Source: Ceratopteris richardii (taxonomy: Eukaryota; Streptophyta; Polypodiopsida; Polypodiales; Pteridaceae). Taken from it: 64,000 nucleotides of DNA. The translations under genes and the position numbers were made by a program. Numbering within the stretch: the first letter of the stretch is position 1; each line of letters starts with the position of its first letter. The stretch lies in assembly GCA_020310875.1 (NCBI GenBank), contig CM035441.1, positions 90,284,495 to 90,348,494 on the forward strand, in the 5' to 3' direction. The notes under the pieces were generated by a model. That model searched no databases. It was not told the origin of the DNA and was given only the letters and a program-made list of their open reading frames with translations. Below, piece by piece: positions 12,409-24,849 of this stretch.

Positions 12409-13156
12409 TCATCTAAGCATGGCTATATCAGGATATGAACAATTCGTTATCATTCCAATGAGAGGCAAACAATCAGTTTCAACTTTGACATTTGCACCAA
12501 TGAAATATTCTTTGACTGTTTTCAAAGTTGTTACCATACCCCATAGTTCTCGTTTAATGTGTGGATATTTTTGTTGTGTTTCATGTAAAATTTTGGCACC
12601 AAACCTAATTGCATATCTATTCCCTTTACTATCATCTTGACTTATGACCCAACCTATACCAATAGGACTAGTATCAACAATCAATATAATAGGTTTGTTA
12701 GCAGAATATTCTACACGCTTAAGGATTGGAGCTTCAAGCAATAATTTCTTCAATTTACGCATAGCTTGAGTGTGTTTGTTAGTCCAAATAAATTTTTGTT
12801 TCTTCCTCAAAAAGTCATAAAGAAAATGAGCAACATGAGCAAAGTGTGGGATCCAAATAACATAAAAGATGCAAGCACCAAGAAATCTATGTACCTCACT
12901 CACGTTATTACATGTTTCAGAAATCTTGCTAATGGCATCAACTTTTTGTGGGAATCGCTTTCGACCATAATGGCCACATAAATGTCCAACAATAAGCACC
13001 TCGTTGACACAAAAAATAGATTTCTCTATGGAAAATGTGAGACCTACCTCTTCAAATCGTTGAAATATTCTTTCACAATCAGAGATATGGTGAAGAACAA
13101 ATTTACGACATCCAGATGAATCTAAAGTAATGTCCTTTGCACGTTACTCACTCCCT
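12409..13156 (-). pseudogene. Gypsy-1 RNase H and RT thumb
   Basis: After a frameshift immediately downstream of the RT catalytic motif, the frame reads CERIFQRFEEVGLTFS, GHLCGHYGRKRFPQKVDAI and EVHRFLGACIFYVIWIPHFA, the usual gypsy RT-connection wording. RNase H follows with PIILIVDTSPIGIGWVISQ, KRELWGMVTTLK and VETDCLPLIG, giving Asp, Glu and Asp in the expected order. One TAA lies near 13140. Confidence 0.88.
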
Positions 13157-13754
13157 TTAATTGGAATATATATCATCAATGAATGGCATGGTTATATGAG
13201 GGATAAAATCATGTAAGACCATATTCATAGCACTCATCATATGAGCCACAAAATTAGTCGCTCCTTGAGGTAAAGTACACATTTGCACTAAGCCTAAAGG
13301 AGTTTTCATTGTGGTTATGTCATGACTATCAATTGCTAATTGGAATTGGTGATATCCAGAATATAAATCACCCATTGAATAGATAGAATGTCCTGAAAAT
13401 GATTCAGCAAACTCATCTACAATGGGTCCTATTCCTACATTCCTTATGGTGACTTTATTGACGGGTTGGAGATCTTGAATAAAACGTAGTTTCCCATTCT
13501 TTTTAGGCACAGTGAACCATTGATTTGAGTAACCTGCAAAAGATGGCTCTAAAATTCTCATGTTTATCTTCTCCTTAAGTAGTTTCATTAGCTCAGGTAA
13601 GTGAGCCTTTGGAACTGGTATAGGGCGAAGATTCCATGGAATAAGTGGAATAGTAAAGATTATCATGGGTGCAACTAGCTTAGGATCTACACAACCAATC
13701 TCATGAGGATACATAGTAAAGGCTTTTCCATGACTCCATATAACTCTCTAAAAT
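13157..13754 (-). pseudogene. Gypsy-1 reverse transcriptase
   Basis: RVT_1 fold blocks are clear: PHEIGCVDPKLVAPM, LLKEKINMRILEPSFAGYSN, WFTVPKKNGKLRFIQDLQPV, YSMGDLYSGYHQFQLAID, TPLGLVQMCTLPQGATN and MPFIDDI, where FIDD is the catalytic YXDD equivalent. A frameshift directly after FIDDIY ends the open frame at 13157. One TAG near 13750 separates it from the upstream linker in the same frame. The wording is of the fungal-like gypsy group found in some plants rather than typical CRM, Tekay or Athila, a judgement from memory. Confidence 0.9.
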
Positions 13755-14267
13755 CTATCTCTCTGCTGGCAAAAGAAAGTCATCATCTCTACCAATTTTC
13801 ACCTGTTTGATTGTCTCATCCGTGAATGTATGTCCTATGTATTTCTTATCCCAAAGAGTTGGATCATTTTTCACATCAATAATTTTGTCATTACTTCCTT
13901 GAGGTAATGATTGAGCTATGGGTTTGATTTTTTTGTCTACAGTTTTGTACTTCGTTTCAACTAAGGCATCATGTGTTTGGTTAAATTTTGAGCACTTGTC
14001 AACATTGAGAGCATACTCTTGGATTAGAGCATACTCATCAAGGGAAGAAAGAAGAATAATATGGGAATTAGAATTTTGTTGAAGACATAACTCTAACTCC
14101 TCTAGAGTAGAGAAACAATGAGATGTTTCAATCACATGCTCAATGTTCTCATAATGTTCCATGATTTTGTTGTTTTTATAATTTTTTTGGGTTTTTTGGA
14201 TAAAAGACTTGGACAATTGACTCTTATGAAGAAATTGTAATCTAGAATATGGAAAACAAAGTGACAA
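13755..14267 (-). pseudogene. Gypsy-1 protease-RT linker
   Basis: 170 codons between protease and RT without a recognised fold. It runs in the RT frame (SLPQGSNDKIIDVKNDPTLW, FTDETIKQVKIG, LPAERDRF), so it is part of the pol precursor. A frame change around 14270-14340 separates it from the protease frame. Confidence 0.65.
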
Positions 14268-14338
14268 ACTATTGTACAGCTTGGTTGGCTGCGAGATGTC
14301 AATCCAATATCCACTGTTGTTCCGCTCAACAATCGATT

Positions 14339-15790
14339 CTATCCAAAATGTTGATCATATGTAGCTCCAAACATGAATCGAGGTGCACAATCACTACAAG
14401 CATGCTCATAACTCTGAGTAACAATAGGTTTCTTTCTAATTGACAATCGATTCCTAGGATGATTCACTCCTACTGTCATGACTTGAAGTGATTGCATTCC
14501 ATCCTTAGACTTAAATGTAACATAGGTAGACCCATCATCCATGGCTTTAGTTTCCATACGACTCTCACAAATAAAGGGTTGACCTAAGAGAACTTCATAG
14601 GAGCAATTATCTTGAATAAAAAAATGAAATTCTTTTGTGATTCCTCCTATGGATATGGGCACACTAGCAGAAGCTCCATACAGGGTACCTACACCATTAT
14701 CTGCAGTTCTCATACGCCATCCATAATCTTTATCTATGGGCCATCGAAACTTATCATAGACTTCTCTTGAAATCACATTGATTTCGGAGCCGAAATCTAC
14801 TAATGAATTTACAGTGATAGTGTTCTTATCATTTCCTATTTTAACATGCATCTCTGATGTACCTCTAGACCAAAGTGTTCTTTTAAAGTGACTTTCAGGA
14901 TTGTTTTCATGATTTTCATGGTTAGGTTGAATAGGTCCTAAGAAATTTTTATTAACATTTACTTCATCATCATCAAAGTCCTCTTCATCAGATTCATCAA
15001 AGTTTAAGGCTTCATTCATAGCTTGATATTGATCTAGAGAATCTTGCATCTCAGTATCTAGATTAAGGGGAAACCTCTTCCTTTTAATTAGGCCGATAAA
15101 GTTATCTTTAAAAACAGGCTTTGCAATAGAGAAAACTTGTTCTAAAGACATAGTCACTTGACTCTTAAGCAAAATATCATCTAGAATCTCCATAGGATCT
15201 ATTTTTGTCTCAATTTCTGAAATCAAGATGGCTTTAGGTTTTCTCTTTGGTTTCTTTTGTTTTTGCTTAGGGTCTTGTTTTTGTTCATGTTCTTGTGTTT
15301 GGTCTTCAGTTTGTTTTGCTTGTTCTTGTTTATCTAAAGGCTTTGGTTCTATTTTTCTTTGCTTTGTCTTCTTCCCTTTTTGTTTCTCCTCTTGTTTTGG
15401 TTCATTGGGTTGTGATTCTTGTTTTTTATCTTTGGATTGTGATGTTTCTCCCTGCTCTATGATTATTTCTATTCCCTCCGAGGTTTGTTTTCGCGTTACT
15501 CTTCTTTCACTAGGCTCAGCTTCATCTCTTTTTCGTTTTTCTTCTACATTGGATATGTGAGAAATAAGAGATTGATCTTCTATTGGTGATTCCCAAGCCG
15601 TTATTCTCCTAATCTCATCTCGTGCTCTTACTAAAACCTCTATGGAAAAATCACATTCCTTTGTGGGTTTACTTGATTCCACTTGTTGTTCATTAAGAGC
15701 TTCTAGTTTCACTTCTCTAGTTCCTACATCGGTTATGGTTATATTTTCATAGTGTTTTCTCATTCCTCCCTTGCCATAATTTCCTTGCAA
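14339..15790 (-). pseudogene. Gypsy-1 pol N-terminal extension and aspartic protease
   Basis: 483-codon open frame. Residues about 1-240 are highly charged with long Lys/Gln/Glu-rich stretches (KKQESQPNEPKQEEKQKGKK type), probably disordered. Residues about 300-430 form a retropepsin domain with SLVDFGSEINVISREVYD. The usual catalytic D-S/T-G reads D-F-G, so the active site is altered at the Ser/Thr position. SYEVLLGQPFICESRME matches the flap and ILG region. Opposite-strand frames here are shadows of the Gln/Lys-rich part. Confidence 0.85.
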
Positions 15791-15802
15791 AGGTAGCCTA
15801 GA

Positions 15803-16408
15803 TCAATAGTCACGGATTTTCTTGTCTATGTCTATTACTAGTCGTTGCTCCTTAGCAGCCTTCAATAGTTCACAATCTCTCAAAAAGTGCTCTAACGAAT
15901 CACACCAAGGACACCTACGAGGGCCACGCACAAAACCATTTTGATTTTGAGGATTTTGATTAACTTGAACATGCGGTACTTGAGGTGCAAGAGGAGCGTC
16001 CATATTATACGGTTGATGATTCTGAAAATTTTGATTTTGAGGATTTTGAAAAGCTATTTGAGAAGCTTGAGGATACATGTTTTGATACATTTGATAATTT
16101 TGCACATGAGGATGAGGATTTTTCATTGAAGGATTATGCATTGGAGGAACTTGATATGCTTGAGTAGGAGCTACTTGTGGATTTTGATTGGTAGCTAAAA
16201 CATGTTGATTAGGCTCTTGAAAAGACATTGGGCTCATTTGATTTTTGAAAGTTTTGGTGTAATTAGATTGTAAAGCATCTATAGTCTTGGCCAAATTGGA
16301 TTGTGTAGCAATAAGACTTTCCATTTGCTTAGTGAGAATTTCCACTTGAGATTGTTCAACTACACTTTTATTTGGCTGTAGTTTAAAACCTTGAGTAGGC
16401 TCCATCAT
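15803..16408 (-). pseudogene. Gypsy-1 gag C-terminal part with zinc knuckle
   Basis: Asn/Gln/Pro-rich stretch (repeated NPQNQNF-type words) followed by a CX2CX4HX4C knuckle, CPWCDSLEHFLRDC, near 15870-15915. It continues the gag N-terminal frame after a frameshift around 16405-16420. The knuckle would bind the genomic RNA. Confidence 0.85.
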
Positions 16409-17136
16409 TTGAGGAATAGGAGTAGAATAAAAATCATAGCATGGGATTGTTCTCTAACTTGCTCCTTAGTTTGTGGAAGGCTAGCTTGAGGAAGACTAGT
16501 TTGCTCATAAAGCATGGATTGTCTTTGATGTCTATGGGATATAGCCTCTACTACTTTATGCACTTTTTGCGAATTATCAGTAAGACCATCGCGCTTATCC
16601 GGTTCTTCTAATCGCCGTTCAACTTCCCTACGAGTTTCAGGATGAAGAAGCTTAAGAAAATTGATCACAAGATCAGGTTCCAAAGTTATCTTATCCTCGT
16701 CAGAAAGTTGTTCATAGCGTCTAATATACTCATTTTGTAAGTGAGTAATAGAGCTATTAGGCTTTGGTGAATTGACCCATCGTAAGAATCCATCCCGATT
16801 ATGTTGGCTATAATCTTCAAGATAGAATTCTTTGAGCATATCCTTTTTAAAATCAATCCAAGGAAGACTATCATATTGAGTGACACGGTTTATGATAGAG
16901 CTATCAACAATTGGTTCAAAGAATGATATCGAAAGATCTTTTGGAAGACCAAAAATCATAGCTTGCTCTTCAAACAAATCTAAGTAGCTTGTGATGTTGA
17001 TGCCATTGAATTTTCCCTTCTCTCTCAACATAGAAGAGACTATTCTTTGGCCTTGTGTCTCAACAATAAGGTATTTGAATCCTTCCTCCATCTTATGTGA
17101 ATAAGCAAGTGATGCACGATGCTCTAGATCTCTCAC
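16405..17136 (-). pseudogene. Gypsy-1 gag capsid domain
   Basis: Retrotrans_gag-like capsid domain: FNGINITSYLDLFEEQAMIF, DSLPWIDFKKDMLKEFYLED, and EYIRRYEQLSDEDKITLEPD followed by LHPETRREVERRL. The start at 17136 is the first Met of the frame; the primer site is about 160 bp upstream. The open frame runs out through a frameshift into the knuckle part. Confidence 0.85.
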
Positions 17137-17295
17137 AAATGTGTTTACTTCACGACAAAGATATGCACGATACTATGAGAAATCGAGTGCAACACTCAAG
17201 ACGGATGATGATGATATGATGAGGATGACAAATATGAAGCAAAGGATATGGATCACAACCTCCCGACAAGATCAGAAGAAAATGCCACGAAGCGT

Positions 17296-17313
17296 TTCAC
17301 GTCGGGTTCAAAT
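17296..17313 (-). promoter_or_regulatory. Gypsy-1 primer binding site, tRNA-Trp
   Basis: In element orientation ATTTGAACCCGACGTGAA follows the 5' LTR edge. The 3' end of plant tRNA-Trp, as I recall it, would give TGGTGAACCCGACGTGAA, so 15 contiguous bases match and the first three differ. The same core is found in Gypsy-2 at 31373-31387. Confidence 0.7.
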
Positions 17314-17314
17314 A

Positions 17315-19446
17315 TGGAGGTGATCGCAATCCGGGTGGATCGGGTCCGGTCGTGGCACACACAGGGTGTATGAAGCTAATGAATGTTGGAAGGTTTAAGG
17401 ACATGAAAGTGAAATTAATGTTGAATATGGAGAAGAGAGAGATGTTAAAATGATTATGGGAATGGGATTGTAGGAGTGCAAGTTAGATTTATGAACATGA
17501 CTAATAAGAATGAAAAAGAACCATACACACGAATCAAATTTGGAAGGAAGAATAGTCCATGAAGGAGCTTCTTAAACACTTCCTAATTCTAATCCATATG
17601 CATAGTCTTCTTTGGATGATATGTATGCATGATGAGAATAGATGGAATCCCTACACATAAATCAGTTTCGAAAGGAAGAATGATCCAATATTGGAGCTTC
17701 TTATACACTTTCAGAAACTAATCAATATGTATGGGTATGTATGGATTATATGCATGCAAGTGTATTATGATGATAGAGTTTACTCACAAGTTCAATGAAA
17801 CATCCTCACTGGTTCAATGCAATACTGCGAAGCCTTCTCACACATAGAAGAAAATAGAAGACATGTAAAAATACTTTAAGAGAATGAGAGATTAGACAAG
17901 AGACAAGTGACAAGTGACATGAATTAAAAGGATTTGAATTAAGTTACATGTATAAGATCATCGTGGTACGTCAAGCTAAGCAGTCTGCTGATCAAACGCG
18001 GTTCCGACCCTCAAACCATGACAGTTCAACCAAATGTCACACGTAAGAAGGTGAGTTCCACTTCATTGACCCTATGTATGTCTAGGCTCGTAACGTCTAA
18101 CTAAAGAATTCTAAGACTCATTAAAACCAGCTCTAACTCACTCACAGGCTCCACCGAGGGTGAGTCAAGATAGAGATGATGGTTTCAAGATCCTATCCTA
18201 GATTGGAGTTCTAACTTAAATTTGAAACTAGGTACTATACTCATACTAGCCCACCTTGGATCCTCACTCGCTCAACCGAGGGTGATTGTCTCAAGGAAAC
18301 CGTAAGCTAGCATGAGCCCTATGGATGCTTAACAATGATGCTCTAAGAGTTTGGAGGGAGGTTTATATAGGTTTTTGAATGAATTTGGGCCCTTGGATCT
18401 AGAGAAATCAACTCTCAACTTTAGGATCACTACTTTCGATTAAAACCATTTAATTAATCAAATAAATGGCTTGGAATTGTTCTTTCTATCAAATCTAGTG
18501 TAAAGGAGTGAAATTTAGGCACCTTCATTCTCCACCATTGGATCCGGGGATGATCTGGACTGTCGGATCAGTGCTGACATCAATTCGGATAAGATAAGCC
18601 ACTATTTTTGGAGAAACTTTGCATTATTGATCTCTAACTCTCAAAAAAGTCTTCTTTGATGAAAAAACTCGTGGATCCTCCTTCCTTTATGGTTTAGTGC
18701 ATCTCCACCCTTGAATATGAGCTCATCTTGACCGTACAACATGGTTCAATCATATTTTGCCATGTGGCAGTTCTTCAAGCCTTCAATTTTCTTATTCTAG
18801 AAAACTGCGATGACCTTGAAAACTCCATTTTGTGCTCTTTGACCCTTCAAATATCCTTTGATGAAGATAAAAGTTTGTAGGACTATGTTTTGAAAGGCCT
18901 CCTTAGGAATATGCAAAAATAACTCCCATCTGAATCTTCCTTGTACAAGTTTGACTACATTTGGAAGCTTGCAAGGTGGCATTAAGGTGTCTAGAAAGCT
19001 CTCATAGCCTTGAAACTTTGTACAAATATGTAGCCACATATGGTCTTTATACATGCCAAACAATATGGCTAACAAAAATTCCTATACAAAATTTTGTAGG
19101 GTCTAAGTGGAAAAATTACATTTCTTACAAAATGCACATGGCATATCAATGTGCTAAAAAATCCATTTTCATGTGAAATTCGGGCTATAGACTGCCTTTG
19201 ATAGGCTTTACAAGTATATGAGTTTTCATGTGATTTGGAGACATTGAAATTTTTGCCCTAATTTCCAAAGTTTGACCAGCTTTGACTGCTACCCTGGATT
19301 TGCTCGATTTCTTCCAAAGTTTTCATGTGAACTCCCTTTGACATACTTGATGCATCTTGGACTTCTCAGGGAATTCTGGCTACCTTCATCGAATGTGTTT
19401 CCTATAGGCCTTCATGAGTGAGAGAGGAGAGAAAATCTTGATGACA
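17315..19446 (-). repeat. Gypsy-1 5' LTR
   Basis: 2.13 kb direct repeat of 7560-9683. A minus-strand TATA box lies at about 18362-18369 (TATATAAA in element orientation). The outer edge on the plus strand is CTTGATGACA, followed by AGGAA and then resumed Copia-2 sequence. Confidence 0.93.
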
Positions 19447-19515
19447 AGGAAGCTACTAAAACTCAAAAGAAGCATTGGCATGCTAGATTTAGATTCAAGG
19501 TTTGAAGGGCACTTT
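19447..19515 (+). pseudogene. Copia-2, right part: RNase H C-terminal tail
   Basis: Directly after Gypsy-1 the plus strand reads KLLKLKRSIGMLDLDSRFEG, which is how copia polyproteins end (KF-LRSKLGMLDL type). It continues FTKGLEG, which stops at 7554. This locates the Gypsy-1 insertion inside Copia-2. Confidence 0.75.
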
Positions 19516-21400
19516 TAAAAATCAAGCCTTGAAGAAGGCCAAAGAAATTTTTTTCTAGTGTTTTTTTCGTATTATTCTGGTGGTTTTGTGGTCGCTTTCT
19601 AGTTTTCTTCCAATGATTTTCTGGTATTATTCTGGTGGCCTTAGAGTTTGAGGGATCATGCACTCTCATGTTATTCAGGTATTTTTTTGGTGTTTCTCTG
19701 GTATCCTTCTCGTGGCCTATAAGTCTCACAAAACATGTAGTCCGGTGTCTTATTGGTAGACTAGTAGTCCAAGAGTTCAATGGTCTAGTATGTTCTTCCA
19801 CACAAGAGTTCCGAATATTTTCCTTAATCATAACTAAATTCTAGGAGGCATAGATGAAAAGTGGACCTATTAATTAGAGGCTCTATATCACGATTTTCAC
19901 CTATGAAGAAGCCTGAACCACTTTCCCAAATTACAACTTACTAGAATAAACAAAGAGGCTGATTTAGAGATTCTTCCAAATTTACAAGAGCACTTTTCAC
20001 ACACTATATAAGTATGAATCAACTCACGAAAAGGATAGGATGAACTCTACTCTCTTCCTAGAGCTAGGATAGAGCATAAATAAGTTCTTATATGCAGCCC
20101 CTCTTGCTTAGCTAGTAATTTTTGATAACTTATTCTTCTCTGTAGTCAGCCATTGCTCATTACCTCTCTGAGGAGTGAGCTAGTTTCCAACACTAATTGT
20201 TTTTTTTGAGACTCCTTCAAGTCTACTTCATCATTCCAAAATATTTCATGCACGTTTAGACATCATAAAATATTTATGTTTTGATTCTAAACGAGAAACC
20301 TTATACAATTCAAATGATACCATTGCTTATTGGACCAATTGATACTCCATTTTCATTCCACCATACATGGGAAGTAGAAATTGAGAAACAAGTAGCGAGG
20401 GGTAACCGATGAAGAGGTCATAAGGATCAAAGAAACTTTTTATGCTTACGCAATGGGTGAGAATTGAAGACTATGACATTATCGAAAGATAGTATGGCTT
20501 TCATAAAAAGCTTCTAAATAGTCCTCATTTTTTCAATCGGAAGGGAGTGAGCAAGCGATTTCATTGAGCTAGATCAAATAATTTTATGAGACAAGGAGGC
20601 AAAATAGAGGGGGTTTCTAGCACCACTTGATAATAGAGCAAGAGTGTGAGAATCCTTTAACAAGAGAGGAGAAACTCTAGGATAACTCGGTAATCCTAGG
20701 GTATATGGTGGGTAGAATTAAAGCAAGTCTAAGCAAGCTTGTACTTGAGGGGAAAATGGAAGAAGACACCTGACTTTGTAGAAACAATACGTAGAAGAAG
20801 AGCACACTCAAATAGAGATGTAATAAATTACACTCAAGTCAACTTATTAATTATAAAGGAAAGATCAAAATCAAGTTGATCACCCATGAGGGGAACGAAA
20901 TCTTCATTAGGAAAGATAAAATTAAAGTCCTTACTGAATGGGGTGTAGATAAAACTCAACTTTCATTGTCATAGCTCAAGAGCTATTTGAGTACTCGAGT
21001 GTACATATAACTCATTTTCCATTAATAATCCTTCCTCTCCTACAATGTAAAACACATGCAAAAAATGAAAAATGTAGAACTTTATCTCAATATGATGTAC
21101 AAATTGTCAAATCTTTGAATTTTTCCATGGAAGTGTATATTATAATTTTAGAACTCCACGAATCTTTTTTTTCCTAATATGTAGATGTGGTATGTCTTAT
21201 TATGTTAAATGATTATTTGTTTAATCTTTTTTATGAGCCAATTTTATTTGAGAGTTATGTGCATGATTCTTATATTTGTAGGTATTATTTTTACCTTTAT
21301 ATGGGTCCCACTCACTTGAAAATATTGAAACTACTATAAACACAAGCCTTTTCTCTCATTTCTCACTTTTGTAACCAAGGAGAGATAGAAGCCCTCCTAG
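19516..21400. other. Unassigned sequence
   Basis: About 1.9 kb, partly the 3' end of Copia-2. A short word TATTATTCTGGTGG recurs at 19570 and 19627. I see no domain, splice pattern or repeat boundary. The 122-codon minus-strand frame at 19463-19831 has no recognisable content. Confidence 0.4.
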
Positions 21401-24400
21401 GGCACGCACCCCATAGCAATCACCCTGCCCTTATGTGCAATGGCTACCTCAACCTCAACTACCCCTCTCCAAACATCCTCGAGAGCTCTTCAATAGGTTC
21501 TTCAAATCAACTCGTACAAAGTACAAACACACTTGTATGAACTTGTTTCTAGAGTCCCTCATCTGGATAAGAGAATTCAGCTCAACTCTAATGTACTCGA
21601 GGAAATCATAGAGTTCCTTGAGTACTACATCTTGTGCTACTCCATAGATATTCCACTTTATGAGTGTAAGTCGGTCCCATGTGATGTTTTCCTCTACATT
21701 CATAAAGGTGATGAAGCTTTTATGAATCACCTTCAGTGCTTCATGGAAATCGCTAACAATGCAGGGCACTTGTTGGATGAAACATTACTTTTGATAAAAC
21801 AACTTAAGAAAAAGAAGAGGATGGGTACAAGGTACCTTTGCCAAATGTGACTCCCTAACTGATTCCACAAATACCTTTCTTGAGAATGTAGTAAGGTAAA
21901 ACCAATTAAACATCTCCTCCATATATTTTGATTGCATTGGACCACCACCATGTTGCGTGTTTCAAGGTATACACCTCTCCATTTGTAGTGTGACTTCTCC
22001 ATTCCTTGGGCATTGAAAATCTCCAATGACCCATATGGATGCATGAAAAATTCTCCATGTGAAAATAAAATATGCTAGAAATTGTTTAAGTACATTGGAA
22101 AAAAGTAAGTGCAATAAATAATTTTAAAGATCAAATAGACTTACAATGCAATGTGTTATAATTCTCTCTTGCCAAGATTGAAGTAAACACTCCATAAACT
22201 CCACTAATGTCTCTTGAAACAGTTGATGTTGGATATCATTAGAGCTATTAGGACTTATTAAGCCTACCAACTTATCTAAACATGACCAAACCTTCTTTCT
22301 CTTATTACAAAGATCCACTTGAGAATCATTGTATGTTGTGATCATGCATAGATCTTTCCATAGCTCATTATGTTATTTTGAGTGCTATTACCTCTTCTAA
22401 AATAGTTCTTTCCTTATTCCTTATCATTGGCACTTGTTGTGAATTGTCTTGGGATTAGGCATGCAAGTTGAAAAAGTAAACAATAACTAAAGGAAATGGA
22501 ATAATGGGACTCCAGTCCTTATCCAACATTTCATGATTTGGTGTACCTAACATGAGACACCTCGTTTACGTTATATCCCATTAATGAGATGGAGATGCAA
22601 CTGTGTCATCAGCTAAGTCCTCTATATTCTTTTGTTTTCTCTTTGTTTGTTTATAACCTCATGTGCAATATGGAAAATGAGAGAGAGTGGATGCACCTTT
22701 TTTATACCCTAACATGCATTTTATACTCTTTAAATCACAACCAAGTGCCACTATACCTCAAAATCACCTAGGCCTTCAACATTGATCTTTGCACCATGAA
22801 TTTACGAAGTTATCACCTCTCTGATCCATCGGCTCTTACTAAAAATCTATGAAAGAACATCATTGGATTCTTTGGGTACTTCAATAGCACCTAACCACCA
22901 TATATCTTTCGTGGATCGAACACTATATGTAAAGTGATGGGTAGGGTTTTCACTTTCATCAATAACGGCATGGGACATAGCTTCATTCATGAGTGTCACA
23001 CTAAGTCTCTCCACACTTCATCCTTTTATTATTTGACATTTCAATATAAACTTGAGTTTGCAACCACAATCGACATCAAATAGCAAACTTCATATTAGTG
23101 AAAATACTATGAATGTCATTATAACAAAAATAGATATACCTTGAATTGGAGATTTTCAAAAATTAACCATTTCCTTTTGAAGCCTTTCCAAATTGACAAA
23201 TACGTTCTTCTACATTGTGTAGATGAATTCCTTTCTAGATGAATGTTTCAACTCTTTCTTTGATGTAGAAGAATGATAAATAGATGCAGCCATAACATCT
23301 TCTATATGCAAGTAATTGCCAAGAGTGTTATCTACATCTTGATTGGTCATCTTCTTCTTTAGAGATACCTTGTAAGCGCATGGAAAAATACTTTGCAAAA
23401 TACCTTTGTTTTGTAGTGCGTGCATCAAAAGATTATACAACACAATTTATGCTCTAATACTAACACTTAATTCATCACATACCATATGTACCTTCCTAGG
23501 AGTAATAATATCTTATAAGTTGCTTGAAAAATCTTTACTCACTTGGTTCTTGATATGATTTCCTATTTGTGACTCCAAAATCATAAGCAAATGTTAGTTT
23601 CTTAAATAAGAATTTAGAAACTTCAATTCATCCTCTATTGTGGATGAATCACTGGCATCTTCAACAAATGACCTCCACAATAAGAAACTAAATTTAAAAG
23701 TCTTTTCACATAAACAAACAAGTGAAAAACAAACCTTAGTGCATAAACACATTACTTCCGTGCTCCACCACCAGTTGAAAGAACTTGAAAGGATGACAAT
23801 GGTCCTTTCCTATATCTTATACCAAGTGGAGTCTCTTTTAGTTGTGTTAGATTGGCTTTTAACTTTGTAACTTTTCTCTCCTTTTCTTCCACATCTTGTT
23901 GGATTATATTATCATGATCTTCCTAAGATTTGACAGCACTTTCTAAAGTGTATATCTTCAAATTATTGTGCGAAAATTTTTGCATCCAATAATTTGCAAT
24001 ACATGTTGAATGGCTATAAGACAATTACTTGCAATAACCTAGTAGTCGAGATTCATCCCTACCAAGGGATTGTAGAAACATGGAGATACTCTCGAATCTA
24101 GGATGAAAATTAGACATTAGATCTAAGGGATACAATACACCATTGAGCCAAAGATCAATATTCTTCTCTCCAACTGCATGTCATTCATTTTGAGAATCTT
24201 TGTCATTGCTACCTCTACTTGTTGGTTTAAACTCTATTGGAACATGAAAATGTACACCCGTTGAATGAGGAGCATGTGTTGGTGTTGATGTCATTTTTGT
24301 AATACATGTGCGCATCATGATGTTCCAAAACTTGAACACCAAATAGAAAAAAGCACAAAGATGGCTTGAATGGCTTGTACTATAGTTGTATTGCAAGAAA
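21400..24400 (-). other. Unassigned region with many short open frames, possibly a decayed gene
   Basis: Several 60-105-codon frames lie on the minus strand (21455-21769, 21733-22044, 22124-22345, 23210-23443, 24181-24396), some with low-complexity acidic or Lys-rich tails, separated by stops. 21533-21850 is open on the plus strand as well. I recognise no family. The density of minus-strand frames and the C+T-rich plus strand would fit a decayed minus-strand coding region or transposase, but this is a guess. Confidence 0.25.
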
Positions 24401-24849
24401 AAGTGTGTTTTGGTATGTGCTTAGGTCAAAATGACTTTTTCTAGGGTTTAAGAGTGAAGATAAGGTTTCTTTCCAAAAATTCTTATTTTTGGGCAACTAG
24501 AGTTACGAGTCTGATGATGTGGCACTTAACTTTATGAGGGATTCTAAAAATTATGGTTTTTAAAGTGGTTTTTATACAAACTAGAATAAAAAAGTAACTT
24601 CTAACATATGCATAAAAGTATGGGACATTTTGAATAAAGAATAGCTCAAAAAGATACTTTTTTTTTAGAAAAGTCATTTTTTTATTCATATCGATGAACC
24701 TGTTTGATGTGGTGGAAAGTGGCATCTCTCTCTCTCTTTCTGCAAAAGAGAGAGATGATCCTAGCTCTACCTCACAAAAAGCATACTTTAGCCTACTAAA
24801 AGGTGCTCTATTAAGTTCTCTTTGCACCCTTAATAAAGTAAAAGATTAA
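24400..24849. other. Intervening sequence with a CT microsatellite
   Basis: Nothing coding seen. A short (CT)n run lies at 24726-24740. The region precedes the decayed 3' end of Copia-5; no LTR or polypurine tract could be identified for that element here. Confidence 0.35.

Larger units (their letters stand above)
7555..19446 (-). mobile_element. Gypsy-1: Ty3/gypsy LTR retrotransposon, nearly complete
   Basis: Two direct LTRs of about 2.1 kb flank a 7.6 kb internal region with, on the minus strand, a tRNA-Trp primer site, gag, protease, RT, RNase H, integrase and a polypurine tract. The RT-RNase H-integrase order is the gypsy order. AGGAA occurs at 7550-7554 and 19447-19451 and is probably the 5-bp target duplication, though five extra bases (CGATG, 7555-7559) lie between it and the conserved LTR edge. 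The LTRs differ by a few percent by eye, mostly transitions, so the insertion is not recent. Gag and pol carry a few lesions each. Confidence 0.93.

Noticed and set aside
15228-16167. Plus-strand frames opposite gag and the protease extension (Cys/Phe-rich and Asp/Glu-rich)
   Set aside because: Shadows of Lys/Gln- and Asn/Gln-rich codons of the minus-strand Gypsy-1 ORFs.
9684-17314. Endogenous plant pararetrovirus (caulimovirid) as source of the RT-RNase H region
   Set aside because: An integrase with HHCC and DDE motifs, LTRs, a primer site and a polypurine tract are all present; no movement protein is seen. It is an LTR retrotransposon.
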